This document shows, piece by piece, positions 13,864 through 23,296 of a stretch of 26,555 nucleotides of DNA. Numbering within the stretch: position 1 is the stretch's first letter; each line of letters begins with the position of its first letter. The stretch is from an uncultured Oscillospiraceae bacterium. GTDB lineage: Bacteria; Bacillota; Clostridia; Oscillospirales; Ruminococcaceae. The DNA lies in contig CAJUMS010000034.1 of the NCBI GenBank assembly GCA_910587465.1, forward strand, positions 1-26,555. The letters run 5' to 3'. The position numbers and the translations under genes are program-made. The notes under the pieces were generated by a model. The model did no database searches and was not told the DNA's origin. It worked only from the letters and a program-made list of their open reading frames with translations.

Positions 13864-16074
13864 ATGACAGTCGAAAATGATCGTGACAACTTAATATGCG
13901 TAACGGGCGATGTTGAGGATGTGGTTTACTTCAACGAAGAGACGGGGTATATCGTGCTGGATATGAACGTCGAAAGCACACTGCTCACCGCGGTCGGCAA
14001 TATGGGAGACGTGCGCGAGGGAGAGCGGCTGACGCTGTACGGCGAGTACATCACTAATGCGAAGTACGGCAGGCAGTTCAAGGTAGACATCTTCGAGCGC
14101 TCACTGCCGCAGGACGTCGACGCAATACGGAAATATCTCGGCTCGGGAGTTATCCGAGGTCTGGGACCGTCTGCGGCAAAGCGTATCGTTGACGCGTTCG
14201 GCGAGAGAACGATGGATATTCTCGAAAACGACCCCGCGCAGCTTTCCGTTATCAAGACCATTACTCCCGAACGCGCGAAGGTCATAGGGCAGGAATTTCA
14301 CAATATCACGGGACTGCGTAAGGTAATGACGTTTTTCTCAAAATATTCGATACCGCAATACGTTATTTCGGCGGCGTGGAAGGCATACGGCACCGATCTG
14401 ATACGCGCCGTAAAGGATAATCCGTACTGTCTGTGCATGAACGGCATCGAGCTGCATTTCGCGGACGCGGAGCGCATAGCGCAGGACATAGACTTCCCTC
14501 CCGACAGCGAGGAGAGAGTGCTTGCGGGTATTCTCTGGGTGCTGAGAATGAACGCCGATGAGGGAAACTGCTGTATGCGCGAGAGCGATCTGTGCAGCGT
14601 CGTGACCCGTCAGCTTATCGTAAGCGATAAGCTGTATGCCGCGGCGCTGCAGTTCGCCGAGAAGCAGGGCGATATCGTGGACTCGAATATTTACGATACG
14701 CGGTATATTTATCTTGCGGAGTATTTCAGAGCCGAGACATACATAGCTGAGCGGATGGCGGAGATGATAAAGCATTCCGACAACGGGAACACCGACTGCA
14801 CCGCCGAGATAGCGGGCATTGCCTCCGAGCAGGGTATCGAATATGAAAAACTCCAGCTTGAGGCGATAAACGCTTGCCTGAACAACCGTGTGTTTATCCT
14901 TACGGGCGGTCCCGGTACCGGCAAAACCACCACGCTCAACGGTGTTATCGCGCTGTTCAAAAAGCGCAGAATGCGGATAAAGCTCGCCGCGCCTACGGGC
15001 AGAGCAGCAAAGCGAATGGCAGACCTCACTGGCGCGCAGGCGCAGACTATCCACAGACTGCTTGAGGTGGATTTTTCGGGCGGGAATACATTCAAGCGCA
15101 ACGAGGAGAACCCGCTGCAATGTGACGCGGTGATAATCGACGAGATGTCAATGGTGGATACTATGCTGTTCGCATCGCTGCTGAAGGCGCTGAAGGGCAG
15201 CACTCGGCTGATCATGGTCGGCGACAGCAATCAGCTGCCGTCGGTGGGCGCGGGGAATATTCTGCGGGACCTTATCGACAGCGGACAAGTTCCCATGGTC
15301 GAGCTTACCGAGATATTCCGTCAGGCGGCAAAGAGCCTTATCGTCACGAACGCGCACAGTATTATCCACGGCGACGTTCCCGAACTGAAAGACCGCACGA
15401 ACGACTTCTTTTTCATGCCCTCGGACAGCGAGGAGAACACGCTGCGGCTAGTTATCGAGCTGTGCAAAACGCGCCTGCCGAAGGCTTACGGATATGATCC
15501 GCTGGACGATATTCAGGTGCTGTGTCTTTCGCGAATGGGCACGGTCGGTACGGGTGCGGTCAACAAGGAGCTGCAATTGGCGCTCAACCCGCCGTCCAAG
15601 TCAAAGCGAGAGATGAACTTTATCGGCACGCTTTTTCGCGACGGCGACAAGATAATGCAGACCAAGAACGACTACGACGTCGAATGGCGGCGAGGTACGG
15701 AAAAATCGCACGGAATATTCAACGGTGATATCGGGAAGATAATTGATACCGACAGAATAAATCAGAAATGCGAGATAGATTTTGAGGGTAGAAAGGCGTT
15801 TTATGACGGCGATATGCTAAAAAAGATCGAGCACGCATACGCCATTACCGTTCACAAGAGCCAAGGCAGCGAGTACCCCGCGGTGATACTGCCGCTGCCT
15901 AACCGAATGGACAGGCTGTCGTACAGAAATCTGCTGTACACGGCGGTGACGCGCGCTAAGAAAACGCTTATCGTCATCGGCACGGAGGTCAAGGTAAGCT
16001 CCATGGTGTATAACGACCGCAGAACAGAGCGGTTTTCGTGCCTTAAGCCTATGCTGGAGGATCATTTTGTTTAA
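13864..16074 (+). CDS. recD2: RecD2-type ATP-dependent DNA helicase
   Basis: 736 aa, typical of RecD2, the RecD-like 5'-3' helicase of bacteria in which it works without RecBC. Residues 10-95 are an OB-fold-like N-terminal domain (GDVEDVVYFNEETGYIVL), 95-230 contain helix-hairpin-helix repeats (GVIRGLGPSAAKRIVDAFG), 340-560 and 640-725 form the superfamily 1B motor. Walker A GGPGTGKT is at 348-355, Walker B IIDEMSM at 424-430, then GDSNQLPSVGAGN, and motif VI region YAITVHKSQGSEYP plus LYTAVTRAKK. All motor motifs are intact. It probably helps replication-fork repair and mismatch repair. It follows the small membrane gene by 4 nt and overlaps the comF gene by 8 nt. Confidence 0.95.
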   Translation: MTVENDRDNLICVTGDVEDVVYFNEETGYIVLDMNVESTLLTAVGNMGDVREGERLTLYGEYITNAKYGRQFKVDIFERSLPQDVDAIRKYLGSGVIRGLGPSAAKRIVDAFGERTMDILENDPAQLSVIKTITPERAKVIGQEFHNITGLRKVMTFFSKYSIPQYVISAAWKAYGTDLIRAVKDNPYCLCMNGIELHFADAERIAQDIDFPPDSEERVLAGILWVLRMNADEGNCCMRESDLCSVVTRQLIVSDKLYAAALQFAEKQGDIVDSNIYDTRYIYLAEYFRAETYIAERMAEMIKHSDNGNTDCTAEIAGIASEQGIEYEKLQLEAINACLNNRVFILTGGPGTGKTTTLNGVIALFKKRRMRIKLAAPTGRAAKRMADLTGAQAQTIHRLLEVDFSGGNTFKRNEENPLQCDAVIIDEMSMVDTMLFASLLKALKGSTRLIMVGDSNQLPSVGAGNILRDLIDSGQVPMVELTEIFRQAAKSLIVTNAHSIIHGDVPELKDRTNDFFFMPSDSEENTLRLVIELCKTRLPKAYGYDPLDDIQVLCLSRMGTVGTGAVNKELQLALNPPSKSKREMNFIGTLFRDGDKIMQTKNDYDVEWRRGTEKSHGIFNGDIGKIIDTDRINQKCEIDFEGRKAFYDGDMLKKIEHAYAITVHKSQGSEYPAVILPLPNRMDRLSYRNLLYTAVTRAKKTLIVIGTEVKVSSMVYNDRRTERFSCLKPMLEDHFV

Positions 16075-16765
16075 TTCGCTGAGAAATTATGAGCGCTTTC
16101 GGCGAATTGTTTCTCTTGTCGCTCCGAACAGGTGTCCGTTCTGCGGAGAGGTGCTCGATAACGGGGACTATTGGTGCGGCGAGTGTTACAGGTATCTGCC
16201 GTTTGTTCACGGTATAGTGCCGCCGTCCGACAATATTTCGGCGCTTTATGCGTGCTGCTTCTATACGGGGAGGGCGCGGGACGCGGTGCTAATGCTGAAA
16301 TACGGCGGTCTTGTTTATCCCGCGGACGCGTTCGCGGTGATGATGAGCGACAGACTGTGCGGCGCTGAGGCGGATATGCTCGTGCCTGTTCCGAACGGTA
16401 GAGCGGGTGTGCTCAAACGCGGGTTCTCGTCGTCGGAGCTGATAGCGGAGCGCCTTGCAATGCGCGTCGGCATACCGATGGTGAACGCGCTGATTGCCTT
16501 TTCAAGTAAGCGCGAGCAGAAGTCGCTTAACGCGGAGAACAGGCGCAAAAACGCATTGAATAGCTTTTACGTCGATAAGCGTGTCAGCGTAAAGGGCAAG
16601 CGGATAGTCCTTATCGACGAGGTGACTACTACGGGCAGCACACTTTCCGCTGTCGGCGAGCTGTTGCGGGGCGCGGGAGCGGAAGACGTTTCGGCGGCGG
16701 TGTTCGCGAAAACCGTCGAATTTAAGTACGGTCAAAGGAAGCGTTATACTGTACGGAAAAGGTGA
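16067..16765 (+). CDS. comFC: ComF family protein (phosphoribosyltransferase-like)
   Basis: 232 aa. Residues 20-45 hold a zinc finger (NRCPFCGEVL, then YWCGECYRYLP). The rest is the phosphoribosyltransferase-like domain: FYTGRARDAVLMLKYGG, LVPVPNGRAGVLKRGFSSSELIA, QKSLNAENRRKNALNSF, and the PRPP loop VLIDEVTTTGSTL, where the second acid of the usual Asp-Asp pair is Glu. ComFC helps transformation, moving single-stranded DNA into the recipient, in naturally competent bacteria; elsewhere its role is unclear. Start: TTG 16067, with GGAGG 6 nt upstream, inside the end of recD2 (8-nt overlap in another frame), so translation is coupled. comFA is not next to it. Confidence 0.9.
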   Translation: MFNSLRNYERFRRIVSLVAPNRCPFCGEVLDNGDYWCGECYRYLPFVHGIVPPSDNISALYACCFYTGRARDAVLMLKYGGLVYPADAFAVMMSDRLCGAEADMLVPVPNGRAGVLKRGFSSSELIAERLAMRVGIPMVNALIAFSSKREQKSLNAENRRKNALNSFYVDKRVSVKGKRIVLIDEVTTTGSTLSAVGELLRGAGAEDVSAAVFAKTVEFKYGQRKRYTVRKR

Positions 16766-16820
16766 ACGACAGCGGACGCCGTATTTTTGGAGCATAAAAT
16801 ATTAAAAATAAAGAGGATAT

Positions 16821-18218
16821 ATGACTGTAAATATTACTGCCGAGGAAATGGCAAAACAGCGCGGATTTATCGAGAAATGCGCGGAGATAAACTCTCGGCG
16901 CGAAACACCGCCGACGGCGCATGTACACACGTTCGGGTGTCAGCAGAACGTCAGCGACGGCGAGAAGATAAAGGGAATGCTGGCGGAAATGGGCTGCGGT
17001 TTTTCCGATATCCCCGAAGGCGCGGATATTATCATATTCAATACGTGCGCGGTGCGTGAGAACGCCGAGGACAGGGTTTTCGGAAATCTCGGGGCGCTAA
17101 AGCACGAGAAAAGGCGCAATCCCGACGTTATTATCGGGGTATGCGGCTGTATGGTCCAGCAGGAGCATATCGTCAAGAAGATAAAGCGGAGCTTTCCGCA
17201 TGTCGACTTGGTGTTCGGGACCAACGCGCTGCACACGCTTCCCGAGTTGATATACGGGCAATTGACGGAAAGAAAGCGCGAGTTTTACGTTCCCGAGGGC
17301 GACGGGGTAATAGCCGAGGGATTGCCGATACGCCGCGAAAATGCGCTGAAAGTTAGCATTCCGATAATGTACGGCTGCAATAACTTCTGTACATACTGCA
17401 TAGTGCCGTATGTGCGCGGGCGTGAGCGTTCGCGGAGTACAGAGGACATCCTCGCCGAAGCGAGAACGGCTATACAGAGCGGCGCTAAGGAGCTGCTGCT
17501 GCTCGGACAGAACGTAAACTCCTACGGCAAGGAGCTCGGGACGAGCTTTCCCGAGCTGCTGAGAGCGGTGAACGCGATAGACGGCGAGTTCCGTATCTGC
17601 TATATGTCGAGCCACCCCAAGGACGCGACAAGGGAGCTTATCGACACAATATCTGAGTGCGGAAAGGTGACAAGGCATTTTCATCTTCCCGTGCAGTCGG
17701 GGAGCAGCAGAATTCTCGGACTTATGAACCGTCACTATACGCGGGAGGATTACATCAAAATAGTTGAGTATATCCGTGAGCGTATTCCCGACGCGGCGCT
17801 CACGTCGGACATTATCGTGGGCTTTCCCGGGGAAACTCGGGAGGATTTCGAGGAAACGCTCTCGCTGATACGCGAGGTGAGGTTCGACTCGCTGTATACG
17901 TTTATTTACAGCCCGCGAAAGGGAACTAAAGCTGCAGAAATGCCCGACCCCGTATCCGCCGAGGAAAAGGGCGGGTGGTTCAGGGAGCTGTTGGACGTTC
18001 AGGGTGATATAGGGCGCGGCTTGTACGAAAAGTATGTCGGGCAGACCCTTCGCGTATTGTGCGAGGGTGAGGGAAGAACCGACCCGAGCCTGCTCACGGG
18101 CAAGACCCCTCAGGACGTAATTGTGGATTTTGACGGCGACAGGTCGCTTATCGGCGGGTTCGTCAACGTTAAGATAGAACGGGCGTATCAATGGGCGCTC
18201 GTGGGAAAGATAGTATAA
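16821..18218 (+). CDS. miaB: tRNA-2-methylthio-N6-dimethylallyladenosine synthase
   Basis: 465 aa. MiaB is a radical-SAM enzyme that adds the methylthio group to i6A37 in tRNAs reading UNN codons. The N-terminal methylthiotransferase domain holds Cys40 (TFGCQQN), Cys76 (FNTCAVR) and Cys110 (CGCM) for the auxiliary cluster; the radical-SAM cluster is CNNFCTYC, Cys186, Cys190 and Cys193; the C-terminal TRAM domain (about 395-465, starting YVGQTLRVLCEGEG) binds tRNA. All ligands are present. AGAGGA lies before ATG 16821, 55 nt after the comF gene. It is followed by a YlbF/YmcA family gene, mutS and mutL, the same order as ymcB-ymcA-(cotE)-mutS-mutL in Bacillus subtilis. Confidence 0.96.
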   Translation: MTVNITAEEMAKQRGFIEKCAEINSRRETPPTAHVHTFGCQQNVSDGEKIKGMLAEMGCGFSDIPEGADIIIFNTCAVRENAEDRVFGNLGALKHEKRRNPDVIIGVCGCMVQQEHIVKKIKRSFPHVDLVFGTNALHTLPELIYGQLTERKREFYVPEGDGVIAEGLPIRRENALKVSIPIMYGCNNFCTYCIVPYVRGRERSRSTEDILAEARTAIQSGAKELLLLGQNVNSYGKELGTSFPELLRAVNAIDGEFRICYMSSHPKDATRELIDTISECGKVTRHFHLPVQSGSSRILGLMNRHYTREDYIKIVEYIRERIPDAALTSDIIVGFPGETREDFEETLSLIREVRFDSLYTFIYSPRKGTKAAEMPDPVSAEEKGGWFRELLDVQGDIGRGLYEKYVGQTLRVLCEGEGRTDPSLLTGKTPQDVIVDFDGDRSLIGGFVNVKIERAYQWALVGKIV

Positions 18219-18269
18219 GACGTTTTCTCTGCGGAGGAAACACGGAAAAATTTGTAAGGAGAATTTATT

Positions 18270-18689
18270 ATGACTGTTATTGAAGCGGCAAGAGAGCTTG
18301 GAAAGGTAGTACAGGCTGACGAAAGATATATCGAGTATGTCAACGCGAAGAACGCGAATGACGCGGATACGGAGCTGCAGAATCTTATCGGCGAGTTCAA
18401 CCTTATCAGACAAAATCTGTCAATGGAGTCGGACAAGCCCGAGGGCGAGATCAATAATGAAAAGGTAAAGGAGCTTACCGCGAAAATGCACTCGGCATAC
18501 GACGCGGTGATGTCCAACGAGAATATGGCGGCGTTCACGATGGCAAAGCAGGGCATGGACAAGCTGATGAGCGAGATCAACACGATCCTCACCTATTCGG
18601 TTGAGGGTGCGGACCCCGCTACCTGTCCGAGCGAACCGCCGGCGGCGGAATGCTCGGGAAGCTGCTCTACCTGCGGCGGCTGCGGCTGA
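18270..18689 (+). CDS. ricA: YlbF/YmcA family (Ric complex) protein with cysteine-rich tail
   Basis: 139 aa. Residues 1-110 are the all-helical YlbF/YmcA (Com_YlbF) domain (VIEAARELGKVVQADERYIE, ELQNLIGEFNLIRQNL, NMAAFTMAKQGMDKLMSEIN). The tail has five Cys (119, 128, 132, 135, 138), ending GSCSTCGGCG. In B. subtilis RicA/YmcA, RicF/YlbF and RicT/YaaT form a complex carrying Fe-S clusters that acts with RNase Y in mRNA processing and affects competence, biofilm and sporulation. Its place between miaB and mutS matches ymcA there, hence the symbol, though YlbF and YmcA are hard to tell apart by sequence alone. A good ribosome site (AAGGAG) precedes ATG 18270. The dense tail is fit to hold a cluster or metal; this is inferred. 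Confidence 0.85.
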   Translation: MTVIEAARELGKVVQADERYIEYVNAKNANDADTELQNLIGEFNLIRQNLSMESDKPEGEINNEKVKELTAKMHSAYDAVMSNENMAAFTMAKQGMDKLMSEINTILTYSVEGADPATCPSEPPAAECSGSCSTCGGCG

Positions 18690-18695
18690 TTACCG

Positions 18696-18713
18696 AACCT
18701 AAGAGGTTTTTTT
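18696..18713 (+). terminator. Weak hairpin with T-run between ricA and mutS
   Basis: AACCT / AGGTT, 3-nt loop, followed by five T. The stem is only 5 bp, so at most it trims read-through into mutS; it lies in the short gap of a run that appears otherwise co-transcribed. Confidence 0.3.
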
Positions 18714-18730
18714 GATTTGAGGTGATTTTT

Positions 18731-21334
18731 GTGGCGGACAACGAACAGCGGAGCGAAAAGGTCTCTCCGATGCTAAAGCAGTATCTTGACATAAAGTCAA
18801 AATACGGCGGCTATATTTTATTTTTCCGTCTGGGAGACTTCTACGAGATGTTTTTCGAGGACGCGACTACGGTATCGAGAGAGCTGGAGCTTACGCTTAC
18901 CGCGCGCGCGGGCTCGCCGATGTGCGGAGTGCCGTTCCACAGCGCGGAGCAGTATATAAAGCGGCTTATCGACAGGGGCTTCAAGGTCGCTATTTGCGAG
19001 CAGCTTACTGACCCGCACGCCTCAAAGGGTCTTGTGGAGCGCGGCGTTATCCGTCTTGTGACGGCGGGCACTGTCACGGAGGCGTCCATGCTCACCGATG
19101 ACAGCAACAACTATATCACCTCGATATTCGCGGAGGACGGCGCGGTCGGGCTGGCGTTCGCGGATATCTCCACAGGCGAGATACACGTGTTTGAAAAAAG
19201 CGGAAAAAATATTGAGCAGGAAATAATTGCCGAGCTTTCCCGGTTCAATCCGGTTGAACTGCTCATAAACAAGGGATTTCTTGATTTAAAGGAAGTCCAC
19301 TCGTTCGTTACGGGCAGACTTAAAAGCTGCGTGTGCGAAATGCCCGACGAGAATACCTTCGACAATTCGGATTTGTCGGTCATTACGGCGCAGTTTGAAA
19401 ACAAAAGCGACATCGGACAGCTCGGGATATCGTCCATGCGTATGGTGCAGAGGGCGCTGTGCGCACTGTTCCGATATGTCGGGGAGGCGCATAAGGCTAC
19501 CGTAAAGCGCTTTGTCGAGCTTACCGCGCACAGCGGTATCGAGTATATGGATCTGGGGCTCGCGGCGCAGCGAAACCTTGAGATAACCGAGACTATGCGC
19601 ACAAAGGAAAAACGCGGCTCGCTGCTGTGGGTGCTGGACAAGACTGTCACCGCTATGGGCAGGCGCAGGCTTCGCGCGTGGATAGAGCGGCCTCTTATCT
19701 CGCATACGGCGATACTTTCACGGCTGAACGCGGTGGAGGAGCTTATGCAAAGCTCGGCAGTGCTCGGCGATGTTCGTGCGGCGCTCAAAGGGGTGTTCGA
19801 CCTTGAGCGGCTTATGTCGCGCGTTATGTACAAGTCCGCGTCGCCGCGCGATATCTACGCGCTCGGGCAGACCTGCATGCGGCTGCCGCTGCTGAAAAAG
19901 GAGATTTCGGTATTAAAGTCTAAGCTGCTCATCGAGCTGAACGGCAGTATTGACGAGCTCGCGGAGATAGCTCAGCTCGTCGAGAACGCTATCGTCGACG
20001 AGCCGCCGGTAAGCTTAAAGGACGGCGGCGTTATCAAGGGCGGGTTCAACGAGGAGATAGACCGCCTGCGCGACATCACGGGCGGCGGCGAGAGCATACT
20101 CCGCGAGATGGAGCAGCGCGAGCGTGAGGCGACGGGTATACGCACTCTGAAGGTCGGATATAACCGCGTTTTCGGCTACTATATCGAGGTGTCGAAAAGC
20201 TTTGTGGGACAGGTCCCCGCGCACTATCACCGCAAGCAGACGCTCACGAACGGCGAGCGCTACATAACCGACGAGCTGAAAAAGGTAGAGGGCGAGATAC
20301 TAGGCGCGAACGACAGGATACTTGCCCTTGAGCAGGCTGTGTTCGGCGAGATACGCAGCTTTATCGCGACAAAGCTCGAGCTTATACAGCGGACCGCCGC
20401 AGCTGTTTCGGAGGTCGATACGCTGTGCTCGTTTGCGCAGGTGTCGCTCGAGAACAACTACGTCAAGCCCGAGATAACAATGGACAGCATTGTCGATATC
20501 AAGGACGGGCGGCACCCCGTTATCGAGCAGATACTGCTTGACCATCCTTTCACTCCTAACGACGTTTATCTTGACAAGTCCGACAATCGGCTGCTTATTA
20601 TCACGGGACCGAATATGTCGGGTAAATCCACGTTTATGCGGCAGACGGCGATAATCGTGCTTATGGCGCAGATAGGGTGCTTTGTGCCCGCGCGGTACGC
20701 GAAGATCGGCGTTGTCGACAGGATATTCACGCGTGTCGGAGCGTCGGACGATTTGACGGCGGGGCAATCCACGTTTATGGTGGAGATGAACGAGGTCGCG
20801 GAGATATTGCAGAACGCGACAAAGAGCAGTCTCGTTATACTTGACGAGATAGGCCGCGGCACCTCGACATTCGACGGAATATCCATAGCGAAGTCCGTCG
20901 CGGAGCATATCTCGCAGAAGATAGGCTGCAAGACGCTGTTTGCTACACACTACCACGAGCTTATCACCATGGAAAAGGATTACAAGGGCGTGAAGAATTT
21001 CAGCGTCGCGGTATCAAAGCGCGGCGACGATATCAAGTTCCTGCACAAGATAGTACCGGGCGGTACCGACGACAGCTACGGTATCGAGGTCGCAAAGCTT
21101 GCTGGGCTGCCGAATAAGGTCATTCAGCGCGCTAAAGAAGAGCTTAAGGACCTTGAGGTTAGCGGAAAGGTTCGGATTGCGGAGGCTATTGAGCGCAGTA
21201 AGGACGAGCAGTTCAGCTTTGCCGCTGTAAACGAACAGAACGCTATCGCGAGATTGCGCGCGGCGGATATCAATACGCTGAGCCCCATGGACGCGCTGAT
21301 GTTCGTTAAGGAATTGAAGGATTCGCTTAACTAG
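18731..21334 (+). CDS. mutS: DNA mismatch recognition protein MutS
   Basis: 867 aa, usual length. MutS finds mismatches and small loops after replication and, on ATP binding, recruits MutL. Mismatch-binding domain: Phe37-Tyr-Glu39 in RLGDFYEMFFEDA. Then connector, lever and clamp regions (about 130-560), and the ABC-type ATPase: Walker A TGPNMSGKSTFM at 625-636, Walker B with LDEIGRGTSTFDG, and ATHYHEL. C-terminal residues 790-867 hold the helix-turn-helix dimer part. Start choice: the ribosome site GAGGTGA (18719-18725) fits the GTG at 18731; an upstream in-frame GTG at 18722 lies inside that site and cannot be served by it. mutL follows after 18 nt. Confidence 0.97.
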   Translation: MADNEQRSEKVSPMLKQYLDIKSKYGGYILFFRLGDFYEMFFEDATTVSRELELTLTARAGSPMCGVPFHSAEQYIKRLIDRGFKVAICEQLTDPHASKGLVERGVIRLVTAGTVTEASMLTDDSNNYITSIFAEDGAVGLAFADISTGEIHVFEKSGKNIEQEIIAELSRFNPVELLINKGFLDLKEVHSFVTGRLKSCVCEMPDENTFDNSDLSVITAQFENKSDIGQLGISSMRMVQRALCALFRYVGEAHKATVKRFVELTAHSGIEYMDLGLAAQRNLEITETMRTKEKRGSLLWVLDKTVTAMGRRRLRAWIERPLISHTAILSRLNAVEELMQSSAVLGDVRAALKGVFDLERLMSRVMYKSASPRDIYALGQTCMRLPLLKKEISVLKSKLLIELNGSIDELAEIAQLVENAIVDEPPVSLKDGGVIKGGFNEEIDRLRDITGGGESILREMEQREREATGIRTLKVGYNRVFGYYIEVSKSFVGQVPAHYHRKQTLTNGERYITDELKKVEGEILGANDRILALEQAVFGEIRSFIATKLELIQRTAAAVSEVDTLCSFAQVSLENNYVKPEITMDSIVDIKDGRHPVIEQILLDHPFTPNDVYLDKSDNRLLIITGPNMSGKSTFMRQTAIIVLMAQIGCFVPARYAKIGVVDRIFTRVGASDDLTAGQSTFMVEMNEVAEILQNATKSSLVILDEIGRGTSTFDGISIAKSVAEHISQKIGCKTLFATHYHELITMEKDYKGVKNFSVAVSKRGDDIKFLHKIVPGGTDDSYGIEVAKLAGLPNKVIQRAKEELKDLEVSGKVRIAEAIERSKDEQFSFAAVNEQNAIARLRAADINTLSPMDALMFVKELKDSLN

Positions 21335-21352
21335 AAAGGTTAATAATTCCAA

Positions 21353-23296
21353 ATGCCAAAGATAAATCAGCTTGATAAAAGCGTTTACGAGTTAATAGCG
21401 GCAGGCGAGGTGATAGAGCGCCCGTCGTCGGTGATAAAGGAGCTTGCGGAGAACGCGATAGACGCGGGCGCACGCAATATTTCCGTGGAAATAAAGCGCG
21501 GCGGCATCGCGTATATGCGCGTTACGGACGACGGGTGCGGGATATCGTATGAGGATATGCCGCTTGCTTTTCTTCGCCACGCGACGAGCAAGGTGTACAC
21601 GCAGGAGGATCTCGAAAATATAAACACTCTCGGCTTCCGCGGCGAGGCGCTGGCGTCTGTGGCGGCGGTTTCGCGTATTGAGGCGATAAGCAAGCGCCCC
21701 GTGGATAAGCTCGGCACGTCGTACAATATCGAGGGCGTGACCCCGTCGGAGTACGACAGAATAGGCTGCGCGGACGGTACGACGATAATAATACGCGATC
21801 TGTTCTACAACACCCCCGCGCGGCTGAAGTTCCTGAAAAAGGACGTTACCGAGGGGAATTACTGCGCGAATGTTATCGAGAAGTTAGCTTTGTCTCACCC
21901 TAATATTTCGTTCAGGTTTATCCGCGATGGAAAGCAGACCATGCTCACGTCGGGTGACGGGGAGTATTACAGCGCTATTTACGCGGTGTTCGGCAAGCAG
22001 TTCGCGGCGGGAATGATACCCGTCGACAACATCTACCGCGATATAGGCGTGACGGGCTATGTCAGCTCGCCGCTGTTCACGAGAGCGAACCGTACCATGC
22101 AGCACTTTTTCGTAAACGGGCGGAGCGTGAAAAGCCCGCTCTGCTGCGCGGCGCTTGAGGAGGCGTTCCGCAACGGCATAATGGTCGGGAAATTTCCGTC
22201 GTGTGTGCTGTGTATCAATCTTGATCCTGCGCTGCTTGACGCGAACATCTCCCCGGCAAAGACCGAGGTGCGGTTCTCGAACGAGAAATCGGTGTTCGAC
22301 GCTATCTATTTTGCGGTCAAGAACGGTCTGCTCGGCTACGATCAGAGCCGCGAGATACAGCTCCCGAACGTGTCCGAAAATAACGCTACCGACAATGATG
22401 ACGAGCCTGTTTCCACGGTAACGATACCGTCGGGCAGCGTCACTTCCGTTCCCGAAAAGAAGTCCGCTCCTGAGAGCTTTTACCGGAGAGTTGTGCCGTT
22501 TGAGTTTCCCAGGCCAGAAAGCGTTCAATCCGCTGAGCAGGAGGTCTTGCCCGAGGTGCTGCCGCCTCTTATGCATAGCGAGTTGAAGCCGAATATTTCC
22601 GAGGAAAAGGTTCAGGAGGAGCTTCCCGGGTTTTCATTTTTATCGAGCAAATCATTCGAGAAACGCGAGCAGCTCGTGTCGCCCGTTCAAGCCGTGCAGC
22701 AAACGCCCGCCGAGGAGGAGATCCCAGTTGAAAATATCCGCGTTATCGGCGAATTATTCAAGACGTATATCCTCTGCGAGAGCGGCGAGAGCATGATACT
22801 TATCGACAAGCACGCCGCTCACGAGCGAATTAACTTCGAGCGGTTCAAAAAGGGCGTGAATATCCACGGGCAGCTGCTGATAGAGCCGCGCGAGGTTGCG
22901 CTGTCGCCCGAGGAATACGAGGCGGTCGGCAGCTATAAACAGCGGCTTGAGAACACGGGAATTTTGCTGAAGCTCGGAGAGGACGGAAAGGTTCTCGTCG
23001 AGGGAATGCCGCAGTCGCTCGAGAGCGCCGACCCCGCGGAGCTGCTGCAAAGCATAGCGGATATACTTGTGCAGGGCAACGACAACGCCGAGGGCGCGCT
23101 GTTCGACGACGTTTTGCATACGATGGCGTGCAAGGCGAGCATTCGCGCGAATGAGGATCAGGACGTTTCGGAGCTTGCGTATCTCGCGAATATGGTCTTA
23201 AAGGATAACAATATCAGATACTGTCCGCACGGACGACCCGTAATGACGCAGATATCCAAAAAGCAGATCGAAAAATATTTCGGGAGAATAGTATAA
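21353..23296 (+). CDS. mutL: DNA mismatch repair endonuclease MutL
   Basis: 647 aa. The GHKL ATPase domain (1-330) is complete: ELAENAIDAGA, DDGCGI, RHATSK and TLGFRGEALASVA. A low-complexity linker (about 340-460, rich in Pro, Glu, Ser) connects to the dimerisation and endonuclease domain. The metal-binding motif normally written DQHA(x)2E(x)4E reads DKHAAHERINFE (Asp485, His487, Glu491, Glu496), so only the Gln is changed, to Lys. ACKASIRAN and CPHGRP (Cys624, His626) also fit a nicking MutL as in Bacillus, not the nuclease-free MutL that works with MutH. AGAAAGG precedes ATG 21353. Stop overlaps the start of the AraC gene by one base (TAATG). Confidence 0.97.
   Translation: MPKINQLDKSVYELIAAGEVIERPSSVIKELAENAIDAGARNISVEIKRGGIAYMRVTDDGCGISYEDMPLAFLRHATSKVYTQEDLENINTLGFRGEALASVAAVSRIEAISKRPVDKLGTSYNIEGVTPSEYDRIGCADGTTIIIRDLFYNTPARLKFLKKDVTEGNYCANVIEKLALSHPNISFRFIRDGKQTMLTSGDGEYYSAIYAVFGKQFAAGMIPVDNIYRDIGVTGYVSSPLFTRANRTMQHFFVNGRSVKSPLCCAALEEAFRNGIMVGKFPSCVLCINLDPALLDANISPAKTEVRFSNEKSVFDAIYFAVKNGLLGYDQSREIQLPNVSENNATDNDDEPVSTVTIPSGSVTSVPEKKSAPESFYRRVVPFEFPRPESVQSAEQEVLPEVLPPLMHSELKPNISEEKVQEELPGFSFLSSKSFEKREQLVSPVQAVQQTPAEEEIPVENIRVIGELFKTYILCESGESMILIDKHAAHERINFERFKKGVNIHGQLLIEPREVALSPEEYEAVGSYKQRLENTGILLKLGEDGKVLVEGMPQSLESADPAELLQSIADILVQGNDNAEGALFDDVLHTMACKASIRANEDQDVSELAYLANMVLKDNNIRYCPHGRPVMTQISKKQIEKYFGRIV

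Noticed and set aside
18222..18241. GTTTTCTC/GAGGAAAC hairpin after miaB as terminator
   Set aside because: No T-run follows; it is inside a co-directional run and may only be a processing stem.
17097..18413. 438-codon open frame antisense to miaB
   Set aside because: miaB is complete on the other strand; no ribosome site.
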